Shown piece by piece: positions 1-8,540 of a DNA stretch of 64,000 bases. The translations under genes were made by a program, and so were the position numbers. The notes beneath the pieces are model-generated. The model saw only the letters and a list, made by a program, of their open reading frames with translations, was not told the origin of the DNA and did no database searches. The first letter of the stretch is position 1, and every line of letters begins with the position of its first letter. Where the stretch lies: NCBI RefSeq assembly GCF_021531495.1, contig NZ_JADYTY010000001.1, positions 274,837 through 338,836 on the forward strand. The letters run 5' to 3'. The stretch is from Anaerovibrio lipolyticus (lineage in GTDB: Bacteria > Bacillota > Negativicutes > Selenomonadales > Selenomonadaceae).

Positions 1-63
1 CCTTTAAATGAATATTTCCCATTAAGTGATTTTTATCAAACATAGTTCCAAGCTTCCTTTCTC

Positions 64-747
64 TTAACGAACTTCTACACCCTTAATACCCCGCAAAGAT
101 TGAAGGCCATTGGTAATGCAAATATTTTTTATATGATCACTATTAATCAAGGTCAGCTCCATTACCAGCATAATGCATTGTTCCCGGCTATTCTTATCAT
201 ATTCCTCCCGGATTTTGACGGATTTAATGTCAACCCCCATTTCTTCCAGACAGCTGCTAATAATCGACAGCTGCTCAGGAATATTCTCTGAATATATACA
301 CACTCTAAGGATGTTGGCTCTAGCCGACCATTTTAGCTCCCAATGACTTAGGGTACCTACTGTTACCACTACCAAAACAGTGGTCATAATAGCTTCCACG
401 TAGAAGCCTGCCCCTACCGCCAAGCCTACACCAGCCACCACCCACAGGCAGGCCGCTGTAGTTAGTCCTGTAATGCTAAGCCCTTCCTTCATAATGGCAC
501 CAGCACCCAGGAAACCAATACCACTAACTACCTGTGCACCCAAGCGGGCAGGATCTGCATTGGTCAAGCCCTCAACGGATTTGTAAATACTAAAGGACAT
601 CATCATAATCAGGCAGGAGCCAAGACACACCAAAATGTTCGTCCGCAAACCTGCCGCCTTGCGCCTGGACTGGCGCTCATAACCAATCATGCCGCCTAGC
701 ACGCAGGCCAAAGCCAGCTGACAAAAACTCATCAATATATCATGCAT
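64..747 (-). CDS. MgtC/SapB family membrane protein
   Basis: Predicted inner-membrane protein of 227 residues. The N-terminal ~130 residues are a run of hydrophobic segments carrying the family hallmarks GYERQSRRKAAGLRTN (about residues 22-37) and VSGIGFLGAGAI (about 80-91). The C-terminal ~75 residues are soluble and resemble the ACT-like domain of longer MgtC proteins. Family members are linked to magnesium limitation or acid tolerance, but the transported or sensed partner is not settled, so no gene symbol is given. The ATG at 747 is preferred over the upstream in-frame codon at 768 because GGTGGTGA lies at a normal distance before it. A -10-like TATAAT (minus strand, 786-791) lies upstream. 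It is divergent from the next gene. Confidence 0.85.
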   Translation of the reverse strand: MHDILMSFCQLALACVLGGMIGYERQSRRKAAGLRTNILVCLGSCLIMMMSFSIYKSVEGLTNADPARLGAQVVSGIGFLGAGAIMKEGLSITGLTTAACLWVVAGVGLAVGAGFYVEAIMTTVLVVVTVGTLSHWELKWSARANILRVCIYSENIPEQLSIISSCLEEMGVDIKSVKIREEYDKNSREQCIMLVMELTLINSDHIKNICITNGLQSLRGIKGVEVR

Positions 748-899
748 ACTATCACCACCAACATCCACAATTCAATACAATGTCTATTATACCATATTTC
801 CAGCTTATGGCATATTATGCTATAATATCTATGTGTATTATTTGCCAAAGGCAGAAGGATTATCACCTGCCTTAATTGGCTTGTATCAAGGAGGAAATT

Positions 900-1319
900 A
901 TGGAAAGCAGAAAAAATATTGCTATAGAAATGCATAACAAGGGTTATAACTGTGCCCAGTCTGTGGCTCTTACCTATGCTGATTTGGTGGATATGAAGCC
1001 AGAACAGCTTTTTAGAATCACAGAGGGTTTTGGTCTGGGCGGAGGCAATATGCAGGGAACCTGTGGCGCCATTAGCGGCGCTTTGGCTCTGGTAGGCCTT
1101 TTGAACAGCAGCGGCGATTTGGAAAATCCTACCACTAAGGCCAAAACCTATGGACTTAATAAGGAAATTCTGGAAAACTTCCAAAAACGCAATGGCTCTG
1201 TTATCTGTCATGAGTTGAAAGGCATTGGCACTGGCAAAGTTCTACGCTCCTGCCCAGATTGCATTATGGATACCTGCGAATTTTTTGAAAATCTCTATGA
1301 GACAAAGCTAAAAAAATAA
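900..1319 (+). CDS. C_GCAxxG_C_C family protein
   Basis: Small cysteine-rich protein of 139 residues matching the C_GCAxxG_C_C family. Visible cysteine motifs are GYNCAQSV (about residues 14-21), GTCGAISGA (about 52-60), a later ICHEL cysteine, and a C-terminal CPDCIMDTC cluster. The family is common in anaerobes and is often near redox or metal genes; its biochemical function is unknown. The ATG at 900 was chosen because AAGGAGG sits 5-8 bases upstream; an in-frame ATG at 876 lacks a good ribosome site. The gene is monocistronic and followed by a clear terminator. Confidence 0.85.
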   Translation: MESRKNIAIEMHNKGYNCAQSVALTYADLVDMKPEQLFRITEGFGLGGGNMQGTCGAISGALALVGLLNSSGDLENPTTKAKTYGLNKEILENFQKRNGSVICHELKGIGTGKVLRSCPDCIMDTCEFFENLYETKLKK

Positions 1320-1336
1320 AATATCTGCAAAATACA

Positions 1337-1372
1337 ACAGCCCCTGATAACCATAGTCAGAGGCTGTTTTTT
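1337..1372 (+). terminator. Rho-independent terminator after the C_GCAxxG gene
   Basis: ACAGCCCCTGA (1337-1347) pairs with TCAGAGGCTGT (1357-1367) with one mismatch, followed by a run of T. It ends the plus-strand gene just upstream and separates it from the convergent NUDIX gene. Confidence 0.85.
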
Positions 1373-1394
1373 ACTATCCAATATCTGCTAAAAT

Positions 1395-1784
1395 CTATGC
1401 CAATATGGACTTTAATTTTTCTACAATGCCTTCATCAGCAGGAAGCCAGGCTACCTCATCCAGCTGATTTTTCCCCAGCCATCTTGCAGCTTCATGCTCC
1501 TTGAGAACAAACTTCTCCTTAGCTAGCTGACAGAGGTAACAGTGCATGGTTAGATGAAACTGCAGATAATCATATTCCACTGTTTCCAGCAATTCCCCTA
1601 CAACAACCTCCATATCCAGCTCTTCCCGCAGCTCTCTTTTCAGGGCATCTACCCTTGTCTCTCCTGCCTCCAGCTTGCCGCCGGGAAATTCCCAGCCATC
1701 CTTGAACTCACCATAGCCCCGCTGGGTAGCCAATATCTTATTCTCTCGACAGACAATTCCTGCCACAACCTCAATTTTCTTCAA
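1395..1784 (-). CDS. NUDIX hydrolase, MutT-like (d)NTP pyrophosphohydrolase
   Basis: A 129-residue single-domain NUDIX protein. The Nudix box GX5EX7REUXEEXGU is recognisable from GGKLEAGE (about residue 35) to RELREELDM. Size and sequence fit the MutT subgroup that cleaves oxidised or non-canonical nucleoside triphosphates, but substrate cannot be read from sequence. Translation starts at a TTG (1782-1784) immediately after the TAG stop of the upstream helicase (1785-1787), with GAGGTG inside the end of the helicase gene as ribosome site. The two proteins are therefore very likely translationally coupled and act together. A role in repairing or policing nucleic acids is an inference from this pairing. 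Confidence 0.85.
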   Translation of the reverse strand: MKKIEVVAGIVCRENKILATQRGYGEFKDGWEFPGGKLEAGETRVDALKRELREELDMEVVVGELLETVEYDYLQFHLTMHCYLCQLAKEKFVLKEHEAARWLGKNQLDEVAWLPADEGIVEKLKSILA

Positions 1785-4700
1785 CTATAGCACCTCGCTG
1801 GTAATATATTCATATATATCTTCTCTAACAGGAGTTTCCAGATTCCAAAAAATTTCTACCGCCTGACTTCCGGATTCCATAACAATATCCTCTCCCTTTC
1901 CTGCGGTCATTCTACCAAGATAATAGAAGCTTTTTGCCTCTTTATCATCCTTATTTTTTCGCACAAAAAGGTCCACTGGAGTATTATTTCTCTCAGCTTC
2001 CAAAAATCTACGCACATCCTCAGATGCCATAGTTCTCTTACCCTTGGAAATGGCAATCAACTGAGCATTATTCTGGAATCTATCATGATAGGCAATGGTA
2101 TCACTAATATCTTCTGCCTTATCATAATTGATAAATACTGGATAGGTATTGGTGTCAGAATCATATTTATAGCCACCAATATTTAAGGGAACCACATTTT
2201 GAGACCATTCCAAAATCCGGCAGACATCCTCATAATCATATTTCTGATACAGCTTAAAGCCTCTATCTGCTTTTTCCGGCATATAATATGCATTATACCT
2301 CTTTAGGCCAAATTTCACCAGCTCCTGAATCATCTTCTTAAACTCTGGATTTTGCAGGCATTGGGCAAATCTCTCAGAAATCTCGTAATTATCCTGTGCC
2401 TTAGCTAAAAACACACAATCAGCAAAGGTCCCCTTGGAACTTCCGGTGGCAAAATTCCCTGTCATAATATTTATCATGTTTACCAAGGTATTCTGCTTAA
2501 AGGAAATAGCATATTTATCCTGCAAGCATTTCTCCAATTCCCTTAAAGGATTATTTTTGCCTGACAACAAAATAGACAAAAGCTCCAGCTCATGGGGGCG
2601 CTTGCCCTCAGCAAACTTGCAGGAAACAAATTCTATAAATTTGCTCTCCTGCTCATTTAACTTTATGGTATATTCCTTTTCGTACTTAACAAGAAAATTG
2701 TGATAGGAACCTAGCTTGCCCCGAAAAATACAAGCCACATCCATTTCTCCATAAGCATCAAAATCAGCTAAGGCCGGTATCCGCCCCAGTTTATTTCTCA
2801 GCCGCTGGTAATTCTCCTTTATCAGCTTGATTTCCCCCATATTGGAGTTATCTATAGACTGAAAAATTCTCTGCTTAGCAATCTTGTCAAAATGAATAGT
2901 AGAGGCTCCAGGAATTACCCTATTCCCCTCCATAAGGGCTCGTCGAATATTATCCTTGTTATAGCTTCTATCTCCTGACAAGGCAATAGGTATCAGAAAG
3001 TTCTTGCTATAATTGCCAATAAAATCCAAGACCACCACATATTCCTTATCCTGATATTTCCGCAGGCCACGACCTAGCTGCTGCACAAAAACAATGGGAC
3101 TTTCCGTTGGCCTTAGCATAATTACCTGATTTATTTCGGGAATATCTACACCTTCGTTGAATATATCTACAGAAAAAATATAATCCAACTGCTCATCCTC
3201 TGGCAGACTATCATCCACCAAACGTCTTACTACAGCAGCCCTTTCCTCCTGACTATTACTGCCAGCAATACTAACTGCTCTATAGGGTTTATCAGTATCC
3301 GGATTAATGCGTTGGCAGAAAAGTTCTGCCAAAATACTTGCTTCCTGATTTCTACTGCAAAAAATCAGGCCCTTTACCCTATGCCCGGAATAACCATAAA
3401 AGCGGATTTTGTCCAAAACAAAGTCTACACGGCCCTCATCTGTCAACACAGACATAGCATCCTGCCATTTCTCTGTCTCTAGCTTTTCATCATTTACATA
3501 GGCATCTGTTATACCAAAATAATGGAAAGGACACAGGAAATCTTCCTCCAAAGCCTGTTGCAGTCTAATCTCATAGGCAATATTGTAATCAAAAAGCTTG
3601 TAAATATCAAATCCATCAGACCTATCTGGGCTTGCCGTCATACCCAAAAGCATTTTAGGCTGAAAATAGTCAATAATCTTCTGATAGCTATTGGCGCCAC
3701 CATGATGAGCCTCATCAATGACGATGAAATCAAAGGCATTGGGGCCAAATTTTAATAAGATGTCTGTTTTGCTCATGGTTTGCATGGTAGCAAATACATA
3801 TTTTTTATTAAAGGCATCCTTGGAATTACCAGATAACAGGCCCATTTCCTCCTTGGCTCTGGCTCCCAATACATTTGTGTAGCTTTTCATAGCCTGCTTG
3901 GCGATTTGCTCTCTGTGCACTAAAAACAGCATATGTTCAGGAGCAAAATCCCGCACCGCAAAAGCCGAGGCATAGGTTTTGCCTGTACCTGTGGCGGATA
4001 TAAGCAAGGCTCTATTGGCCCCTTGCTGACGAAGCTGCTGCATATTATCTACAAATTGCTGCTGCATAAGATTAGGCTGCAGCTTGGCAATATAGCCATT
4101 ATTTGCTTCTGCAACACCTGCAAGATTAGTATACTGTTGCAAGGATTTCTGAGCTATATAATAATCCTTGTATTTGCCAGCTATTTCTGCATAGGGCAAG
4201 GTGTGTTCATCCTGCCATAGCTCATGAAATCGCCTGATAATCCCTTCGGTATATTCTCCCTGCTCCATAGAAACCAGCTTGGTATTCCATTCCTCATTAC
4301 GTGTAAGGGCATTGCTGGTAAGATTGGCAGAGCCTACAATAATTCTATATTCCTCACCTCTGCGAAAAATATATCCCTTGGTATGAAAGCCTCTATCCCC
4401 AGCACAATAAAATTTCAGTTCAATATTCCGAAAGCTGTTTAGCTTTTCCAAGGCTGCTGGTTCACTAAAACTAAGATAATCTGTGGTGATAATTTTGCCT
4501 TTTACCCCATCAGCTTCCAGTTCTTGCATGGTTTGCAACAAAGGGATAATACCGCTCATGGTAATAAAGGCTACGCTAATGAAAAATTCATCACAATTAT
4601 TAAGCTCCGTTTCCAGTGAGGTTAGTACCTTCTGGCCAAGTTTATGATTATTCAATATCAGTTGTGGTCTATATGATTCCCCTGAATATACACCTTTATC

Positions 4701-4850
4701 TATAAAAGCAGCTGTTAATCCCTTTTTCAGCTGATCTACTGCTGTCTCCATATGCACAAATCCTTCCATGCTAAAATTGTTACCATATTCGGACTCCAAA
4801 GCGACATGCCTTCGGCCTATATAATTATACACTTTTAACATATTCGCCAT
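1785..4850 (-). CDS. PLD nuclease-like / superfamily 2 helicase / DUF3427 protein
   Basis: A 1021-residue multidomain protein. Residues ~80-215 carry a phospholipase-D-like (HKD) domain with FHTKGYIF and VGSANLTSNAL. A superfamily 2 helicase core follows: Walker A SATGTGKT (about 285), DEAH box VIDEAHHGG, LGMTASPDR, and motif VI QQLGRGLRKY (about 595). The last ~370 residues match the DUF3427 type of tail. Proteins of this architecture are thought to act on DNA in repair or in defence against foreign DNA; neither is demonstrated here. The start at 4850 has only a weak, distant AGGAAA site. It is co-expressed with the NUDIX gene downstream. No frameshift or missing helicase motif was seen. Confidence 0.87.
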   Translation of the reverse strand: MANMLKVYNYIGRRHVALESEYGNNFSMEGFVHMETAVDQLKKGLTAAFIDKGVYSGESYRPQLILNNHKLGQKVLTSLETELNNCDEFFISVAFITMSGIIPLLQTMQELEADGVKGKIITTDYLSFSEPAALEKLNSFRNIELKFYCAGDRGFHTKGYIFRRGEEYRIIVGSANLTSNALTRNEEWNTKLVSMEQGEYTEGIIRRFHELWQDEHTLPYAEIAGKYKDYYIAQKSLQQYTNLAGVAEANNGYIAKLQPNLMQQQFVDNMQQLRQQGANRALLISATGTGKTYASAFAVRDFAPEHMLFLVHREQIAKQAMKSYTNVLGARAKEEMGLLSGNSKDAFNKKYVFATMQTMSKTDILLKFGPNAFDFIVIDEAHHGGANSYQKIIDYFQPKMLLGMTASPDRSDGFDIYKLFDYNIAYEIRLQQALEEDFLCPFHYFGITDAYVNDEKLETEKWQDAMSVLTDEGRVDFVLDKIRFYGYSGHRVKGLIFCSRNQEASILAELFCQRINPDTDKPYRAVSIAGSNSQEERAAVVRRLVDDSLPEDEQLDYIFSVDIFNEGVDIPEINQVIMLRPTESPIVFVQQLGRGLRKYQDKEYVVVLDFIGNYSKNFLIPIALSGDRSYNKDNIRRALMEGNRVIPGASTIHFDKIAKQRIFQSIDNSNMGEIKLIKENYQRLRNKLGRIPALADFDAYGEMDVACIFRGKLGSYHNFLVKYEKEYTIKLNEQESKFIEFVSCKFAEGKRPHELELLSILLSGKNNPLRELEKCLQDKYAISFKQNTLVNMINIMTGNFATGSSKGTFADCVFLAKAQDNYEISERFAQCLQNPEFKKMIQELVKFGLKRYNAYYMPEKADRGFKLYQKYDYEDVCRILEWSQNVVPLNIGGYKYDSDTNTYPVFINYDKAEDISDTIAYHDRFQNNAQLIAISKGKRTMASEDVRRFLEAERNNTPVDLFVRKNKDDKEAKSFYYLGRMTAGKGEDIVMESGSQAVEIFWNLETPVREDIYEYITSEVL

Positions 4851-5017
4851 TTATTTGTAATTTCCTGCTAATATAGTAAAAAAGGGACAAAATATATACC
4901 AAATAGAACCTAGTGCCTATTTGTGGATAATATTGTGTTAAATTCTGATTTATTGAGCCAAAGACTTATTTGCATAACGGCATACATATACTCTTTACTG
5001 AGGCATGACATATACCC

Positions 5018-5065
5018 TTACAGGCACGCTCTCGCTACTTTTCTCGCCTTTCGTTTTACCGCCAT
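5018..5065 (-). CDS. Possible 15-residue basic peptide ORF behind arsR
   Basis: ATG at 5065 lies one base after the arsR stop and has a strong AGGAGG site inside the arsR 3' end. It encodes a 15-residue, very basic peptide (MAVKRKARKVARACL) ending at TAA 5018-5020. It could be a real small protein, a leader, or the remnant of a lost second gene of an arsR operon. There is no family match from memory, and the short length makes chance possible. The rest of 4851-5017 shows nothing beyond the likely promoter region of the helicase gene. Confidence 0.3.
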   Translation of the reverse strand: MAVKRKARKVARACL

Positions 5066-5066
5066 A

Positions 5067-5372
5067 TTATTCCTCCTGTTTTTCCTCTGTTGCAAACAAA
5101 CAGGACAGCAGCTTCTCTATCCGCTTATCCTTAATGCTATAGGTAATCTCCAAACCCTTTCGCTGTCCCTCAATAATACCTGCCTGACGCAGCTTGCCAA
5201 CATGCTGAGATACAGTAGACTGAGGCGCCTCCAAGCAGTTTTGCATATGGGTTACATTACAGCTGCCATTACGCCACAAGCCTCTGGCAATACACAATCT
5301 AACCGGATGAGCCAATGCCTTTAGCATCTCTGCCATATCCTGTAACTCTTTTAAATCCTTATTTTCTATCAT
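5067..5372 (-). CDS. ArsR/SmtB-family winged-helix repressor
   Basis: A 101-residue regulator with the ArsR fold: ALAHPVRLCIARGL for the first helices, then the recognition helix segment PQSTVSQHVGKLRQAGI and a beta-wing GQRKGLEITYSI. Cysteines in LCIARG, GSCNVTH, QNCLEAP and LSCLF could bind metal or sense sulfur/redox state, but the classical ELCVC metal motif is absent, so the effector is unknown. Start chosen at 5372 (second ATG) because AGAGGTGA is six bases upstream; the first ATG at 5381 almost touches it. It has its own promoter with an operator-like palindrome, indicating autorepression, and is divergent from the thi operon. Confidence 0.85.
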   Translation of the reverse strand: MIENKDLKELQDMAEMLKALAHPVRLCIARGLWRNGSCNVTHMQNCLEAPQSTVSQHVGKLRQAGIIEGQRKGLEITYSIKDKRIEKLLSCLFATEEKQEE

Positions 5373-5392
5373 AACATTCACCTCTTATTTTA

Positions 5393-5422
5393 TATATCAC
5401 AATATTGCGATATACGTGTCAA
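5393..5422 (-). promoter_or_regulatory. arsR promoter with palindromic operator
   Basis: Minus-strand TTGACA (5417-5422) and TGATAT (5394-5399) are 17 bases apart. A near-perfect 22-bp palindrome, 5393-5414 (half-site ATATCGCAAT), covers the -10 and the spacer. This is the typical position and type of an ArsR-family operator, so the regulator probably represses itself. Confidence 0.75.
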
Positions 5423-5447
5423 TATTCCACTAGAAAAAATCTCTTTC

Positions 5448-5476
5448 TTGACAATATATGCAAAAAACATTACACT
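5448..5476 (+). promoter_or_regulatory. thi operon promoter
   Basis: TTGACA (5448-5453) and TACACT (5471-5476) with a 17-base spacer, pointing towards thiS. Transcription would start near 5483, leaving a leader of about 140 bases. The ArsR operator ends 33 bp upstream of the -35, so the regulator might also influence this promoter, though that is only inference. Confidence 0.7.
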
Positions 5477-5489
5477 TATTATGAAATAT

Positions 5490-5608
5490 GAAATAAGTAC
5501 ATATTAGTATTTATTTCTCAATATTTTTATAGAGTTGACCAAGTGATTGAACAGGAGTTCATGAAGGGGTGCACCACCGCGGGTGTACTTTTTTGTGGAC
5601 TCTTTTTT
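5490..5608 (+). promoter_or_regulatory. thi leader: attenuator with terminator and competing hairpin
   Basis: The leader holds three elements. An 11-bp hairpin lies at 5490-5517. A short hairpin TGAAC/GTTCA lies just before 5561. A 21-bp hairpin (5555-5575 with 5582-5602, loop ACCGCG, all Watson-Crick or G-U pairs) is followed by six T (5603-5608), which makes it an intrinsic terminator ending 5 bases before the thiS ribosome site. The short hairpin uses the first bases of the terminator stem, so the two exclude each other, as in a riboswitch or attenuator. The TPP riboswitch signature (CTGAGA and the ACCTGA block) is absent, so the signal is unknown. Confidence 0.7.
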
Positions 5609-5625
5609 GTTTGGAGGTGAAAATA

Positions 5626-5829
5626 ATGATTCAAGCCAAAATCAACGGTCAAATAGTGGATTTGGCAGAAAAAACCACTATTCAACAGTTCCTACAGGCG
5701 CAAAATCATAAAACAGACCGAGTAGCAGTAGAGCTAAATGGACAAATTGTACCTAAAAGTGCTTATGAACAACAGGAAATCAAAGCTGAGGATACTCTGG
5801 AAATAGTATCCTTTGTAGGAGGAGGCTGA
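5626..5829 (+). CDS. thiS: ThiS sulfur carrier protein
   Basis: A 67-residue ubiquitin-fold sulfur carrier for the thiazole half of thiamine. The C-terminus SFVGGG carries the Gly-Gly tail that ThiF adenylates and that receives sulfur as a thiocarboxylate; there is one extra glycine at the end. The ATG at 5626 is set by GGAGGTGA at 5613-5620, not the longer upstream frame that would run through the terminator. First gene of thiS-thiF-thiG-thiH. Confidence 0.92.
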   Translation: MIQAKINGQIVDLAEKTTIQQFLQAQNHKTDRVAVELNGQIVPKSAYEQQEIKAEDTLEIVSFVGGG

Positions 5830-5833
5830 TACT

Positions 5834-6475
5834 GTGCCATCACAGGAGGAAATCTATGCTGCCCTCTGCCAGCGTCATGGCAAGGCATTGCAGGACAAAC
5901 TGCAGAAGGCCAAGATTGCCATTGCAGGTCTGGGAGGCCTTGGCTCCAATATTGCTATTGGACTAGCCCGCATAGGTGTAGGACAGCTTCATCTGGTGGA
6001 TTTTGACCGGGTAGATTTAACCAATCTTAACAGACAGCATTATTTTATCCACCACTTAGGCCAGTACAAAACAGAGGCCCTAAAAAAACAGATTCTGGAA
6101 ATCAATCCCTATATTCGGGTAAGTACAGATTGTTTGAAAATCACAGCCAGCAATGTAGCTACTCTATTTTCAGATGCTGACATTATTTGCGAAGCCTTTG
6201 ATGTACCAGAGAACAAGGCTATGCTGGCAAATACGGTTTTGGAGCAGCTGCCAGATAAATGGCTTGTTTCCGGCAATGGCATGGCAGGCTATGGCAAAAG
6301 CAATTTGATTCAAACCAAGGCTATCATGTCCAAATTTTACCTTTGCGGGGACAATATCAGCAGCAATGAAGCTCAGCCCCTCATGGCCCCAAGAGTAGCA
6401 ATTTGCGCAGGACATGAGGCAAATATGGTAGCAGAATTAATTATTGAACATTTAGGAAAAGAGGCAGAAAAATGA
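5834..6475 (+). CDS. thiF: ThiS adenylyltransferase ThiF (short family)
   Basis: A 213-residue E1-like enzyme that adenylates the C-terminal glycine of ThiS. It has the nucleotide-binding glycine loop [10 protein letters not shown] (about residues 32-41), the D-N-R-Q pattern [10 protein letters not shown], and a cytosolic Rossmann fold. It is shorter than the ~250-residue ThiF/MoeB enzymes and lacks their paired CxxC zinc motifs, matching the short ThiF family found in clostridia-like anaerobes. GTG start at 5834 with AGGAGG upstream. It overlaps thiG by four bases (ATGA), implying coupled translation. Confidence 0.9.
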   Translation: MPSQEEIYAALCQRHGKALQDKLQKAKIAIAGLGGLGSNIAIGLARIGVGQLHLVDFDRVDLTNLNRQHYFIHHLGQYKTEALKKQILEINPYIRVSTDCLKITASNVATLFSDADIICEAFDVPENKAMLANTVLEQLPDKWLVSGNGMAGYGKSNLIQTKAIMSKFYLCGDNISSNEAQPLMAPRVAICAGHEANMVAELIIEHLGKEAEK

Positions 6476-7230
6476 CTTGGAAATTAGGCAAGCATGAATT
6501 CAAATCCCGTTTTATTTTAGGTTCCGGCAAATATTCCCTCAATCTGATTAAGGCTGCCGTGGAAAATGCCCAGGCAGATATTATTACTTTGGCTCTCCGT
6601 CGAGTTAACGATGGCGGCATGGCCAATATTCTTGATTATATTCCTGAGCATATCACCCTTTTACCTAACACCTCTGGGGCCAGAAATGCCGACGAGGCGG
6701 TGCGGATTGCCCGCTTGTCCAGAGAGCTTTGTCACAGCGATTTGGTAAAAATCGAAATCATGCGGGATAGCAAATATCTCCTGCCTGATAATCAGGAAAC
6801 CATTAAGGCTACGGAAATTCTTGCCAAGGAAGGCTTTACTGTCCTCCCCTATATGTATCCTGATTTGAATGTAGCTCGAGACTTGACCAATGTAGGAGCA
6901 GCTGCCATTATGCCTTTAGGGGCTCCTATCGGCACCAACAAAGGTCTGTGCACCAAGGAGTTTATTCAGATTCTCATTGATGAAATTGAATTGCCAATTA
7001 TTGTAGATGCTGGCATTGGCAGACCATCTCAGGCTTGTGAAGCTATGGAAATGGGTGCCGCGGCCATTATGGCCAACACCGCCATTGCCACTGCTGGCGA
7101 TATTCCAGCTATGGCAGAGGCCTTCAGGCTGGCTATTGAGGCAGGTCACCTAGCCTGCAAGGCAAAGCTGGGACGGATTCAGGACAAGGGTAGTGCCTCC
7201 TCCCCTCTGACAGGATACTTACGGGACTAA
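6472..7230 (+). CDS. thiG: Thiazole synthase ThiG
   Basis: A 252-residue TIM-barrel enzyme that joins deoxyxylulose 5-phosphate, dehydroglycine from ThiH and sulfur from ThiS to make the thiazole phosphate of thiamine. Recognisable blocks are [38 protein letters not shown] and the phosphate-binding [11 protein letters not shown]. The length is usual for the family. The dxs gene at 38 kb in this window can supply its sugar substrate. The start overlaps the thiF stop. Confidence 0.95.
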   Translation: MTWKLGKHEFKSRFILGSGKYSLNLIKAAVENAQADIITLALRRVNDGGMANILDYIPEHITLLPNTSGARNADEAVRIARLSRELCHSDLVKIEIMRDSKYLLPDNQETIKATEILAKEGFTVLPYMYPDLNVARDLTNVGAAAIMPLGAPIGTNKGLCTKEFIQILIDEIELPIIVDAGIGRPSQACEAMEMGAAAIMANTAIATAGDIPAMAEAFRLAIEAGHLACKAKLGRIQDKGSASSPLTGYLRD

Positions 7231-7242
7231 GGAGAAGTGAAT

Positions 7243-8463
7243 ATGAGCAAGGATGAACATCTTAATGAAAGTATTATCAGCCAGGAGGCCAAAGCCTTTT
7301 TAGCCAAAGAAAACCGCAGCAACCATATGGAATATATGCCGGATATGGAGGTGCTGGACAGCGATTTGCTGGACAGAGTTGTGGCGGATATGGAAAGCTA
7401 TGATTACGATAGCTATACAGCTCAGGATGTACGACGGGCTCTACAGCACAGCCGTAAGACACCAGAGGATTTCCGTGCCCTCCTTTCCCCAGCCGCTCTG
7501 CCTTTTTTGGAAGAAATTGCCCAGCAGGCCAAGGTGGAAAAGGAAAAGCATTTTGGCAATTCAATTTGTCTTTTTACCCCTATCTATATTGCTAATTACT
7601 GTGAAAACTTCTGTATCTACTGTGGCTTTAACCGTTACAACCACATTCGTCGAGCCCAGCTTACCTATGAGGAAATTGACAAGGAAATGGCAGCCATTGC
7701 CCAAAGCGGACTTCAGGAAATCCTGATTCTCACTGGGGAAAGCCGTCAAAAATCCACAGTGGAATACATTGGAGAAGCCTGCAAGATAGCCAGGAAATAT
7801 TTCCGAATTATTGGCTTGGAAGTTTATCCTATGAACAGTGAGGATTATGCCTATCTTCACCAATGCGGCGCTGATTATGTAACAGTTTTTCAGGAAACCT
7901 ATCATGCCGACAAATATGAAACTCTCCATTTGGCAGGTCACAAGCGCATCTTCCCATACCGCTTTTATGCTCAGGAACGAGCGCTAAAGGGTGGCATGAG
8001 AGGTGTAGGCTTTGCCGCTCTGCTGGGACTAGATGATTTCCGCAAGGATGCTCTGGCTACCGGTATGCATGCCTATTATTTGCAAAAAAAATATCCCCAG
8101 GCAGAAATTGCTTTTTCCTGCCCTCGTTTGCGGCCGATTATCAACAACGACAAAATCAATCCAATGGATGTGCATGAAGCCCAGCTTCTGCAGGTGGTTT
8201 GTGCCTATCGGCTCTTTATGCCCTTTGCCAGCATAACGGTTTCCACCAGAGAATGTGCCAGAGTCCGAGACAATCTGGTAAAAATTGCTGCTACCAAAAT
8301 ATCTGCCGGCGTCAGCACGGCCATTGGTGAGCATTGCACTGAAGCAAAGGACAAAGGAGATGCACAATTTGAAATCTCTGACACCCGCACTGTCGATGAT
8401 GTATATCAAAGCCTGCTAAATCATGATTTACAGCCAGTTATGGCAGAATATATCTACGTTTAA
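7243..8463 (+). CDS. thiH: 2-iminoacetate synthase ThiH (radical SAM)
   Basis: A 406-residue radical SAM enzyme that cleaves tyrosine to 2-iminoacetate (dehydroglycine) and p-cresol. The cluster motif CENFCIYC (CxxxCxxC, about residues 118-125) binds the 4Fe-4S cluster. It is oxygen-sensitive, which fits an anaerobe that uses ThiH instead of the glycine oxidase ThiO. ATG at 7243 was chosen because GGAGA is seven bases upstream; an in-frame GTG at 7237 sits too close. Last gene of the thi operon; a terminator follows. Confidence 0.94.
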   Translation: MSKDEHLNESIISQEAKAFLAKENRSNHMEYMPDMEVLDSDLLDRVVADMESYDYDSYTAQDVRRALQHSRKTPEDFRALLSPAALPFLEEIAQQAKVEKEKHFGNSICLFTPIYIANYCENFCIYCGFNRYNHIRRAQLTYEEIDKEMAAIAQSGLQEILILTGESRQKSTVEYIGEACKIARKYFRIIGLEVYPMNSEDYAYLHQCGADYVTVFQETYHADKYETLHLAGHKRIFPYRFYAQERALKGGMRGVGFAALLGLDDFRKDALATGMHAYYLQKKYPQAEIAFSCPRLRPIINNDKINPMDVHEAQLLQVVCAYRLFMPFASITVSTRECARVRDNLVKIAATKISAGVSTAIGEHCTEAKDKGDAQFEISDTRTVDDVYQSLLNHDLQPVMAEYIYV

Positions 8464-8479
8464 ACCCTAATAAACACAA

Positions 8480-8533
8480 AATACCGACCTGAGCAAGAGA
8501 ATTTTGTCCCTTATCAGGTCGGTATTATTTTTA
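8480..8533. terminator. Bidirectional terminator between thiH and leuD
   Basis: AATACCGACCTGA and its complement TCAGGTCGGTATT (left arm 8480-8492, right arm ending 8527) form a 13-bp stem with T-rich tracts on both sides. It serves the plus-strand thi operon and the convergent leuCD genes. Confidence 0.88.
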
Positions 8534-8540
8534 TACTCAA

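Noticed and set aside
5555..5608. T-box leader for the thi operon (GGGTG and ACCGCG resemble the T-box motif)
   Set aside because: The two parts are separated by extra bases and sit in stem and loop of a terminator, and only ~70 bases lie between the promoter and this point, too few for Stem I.
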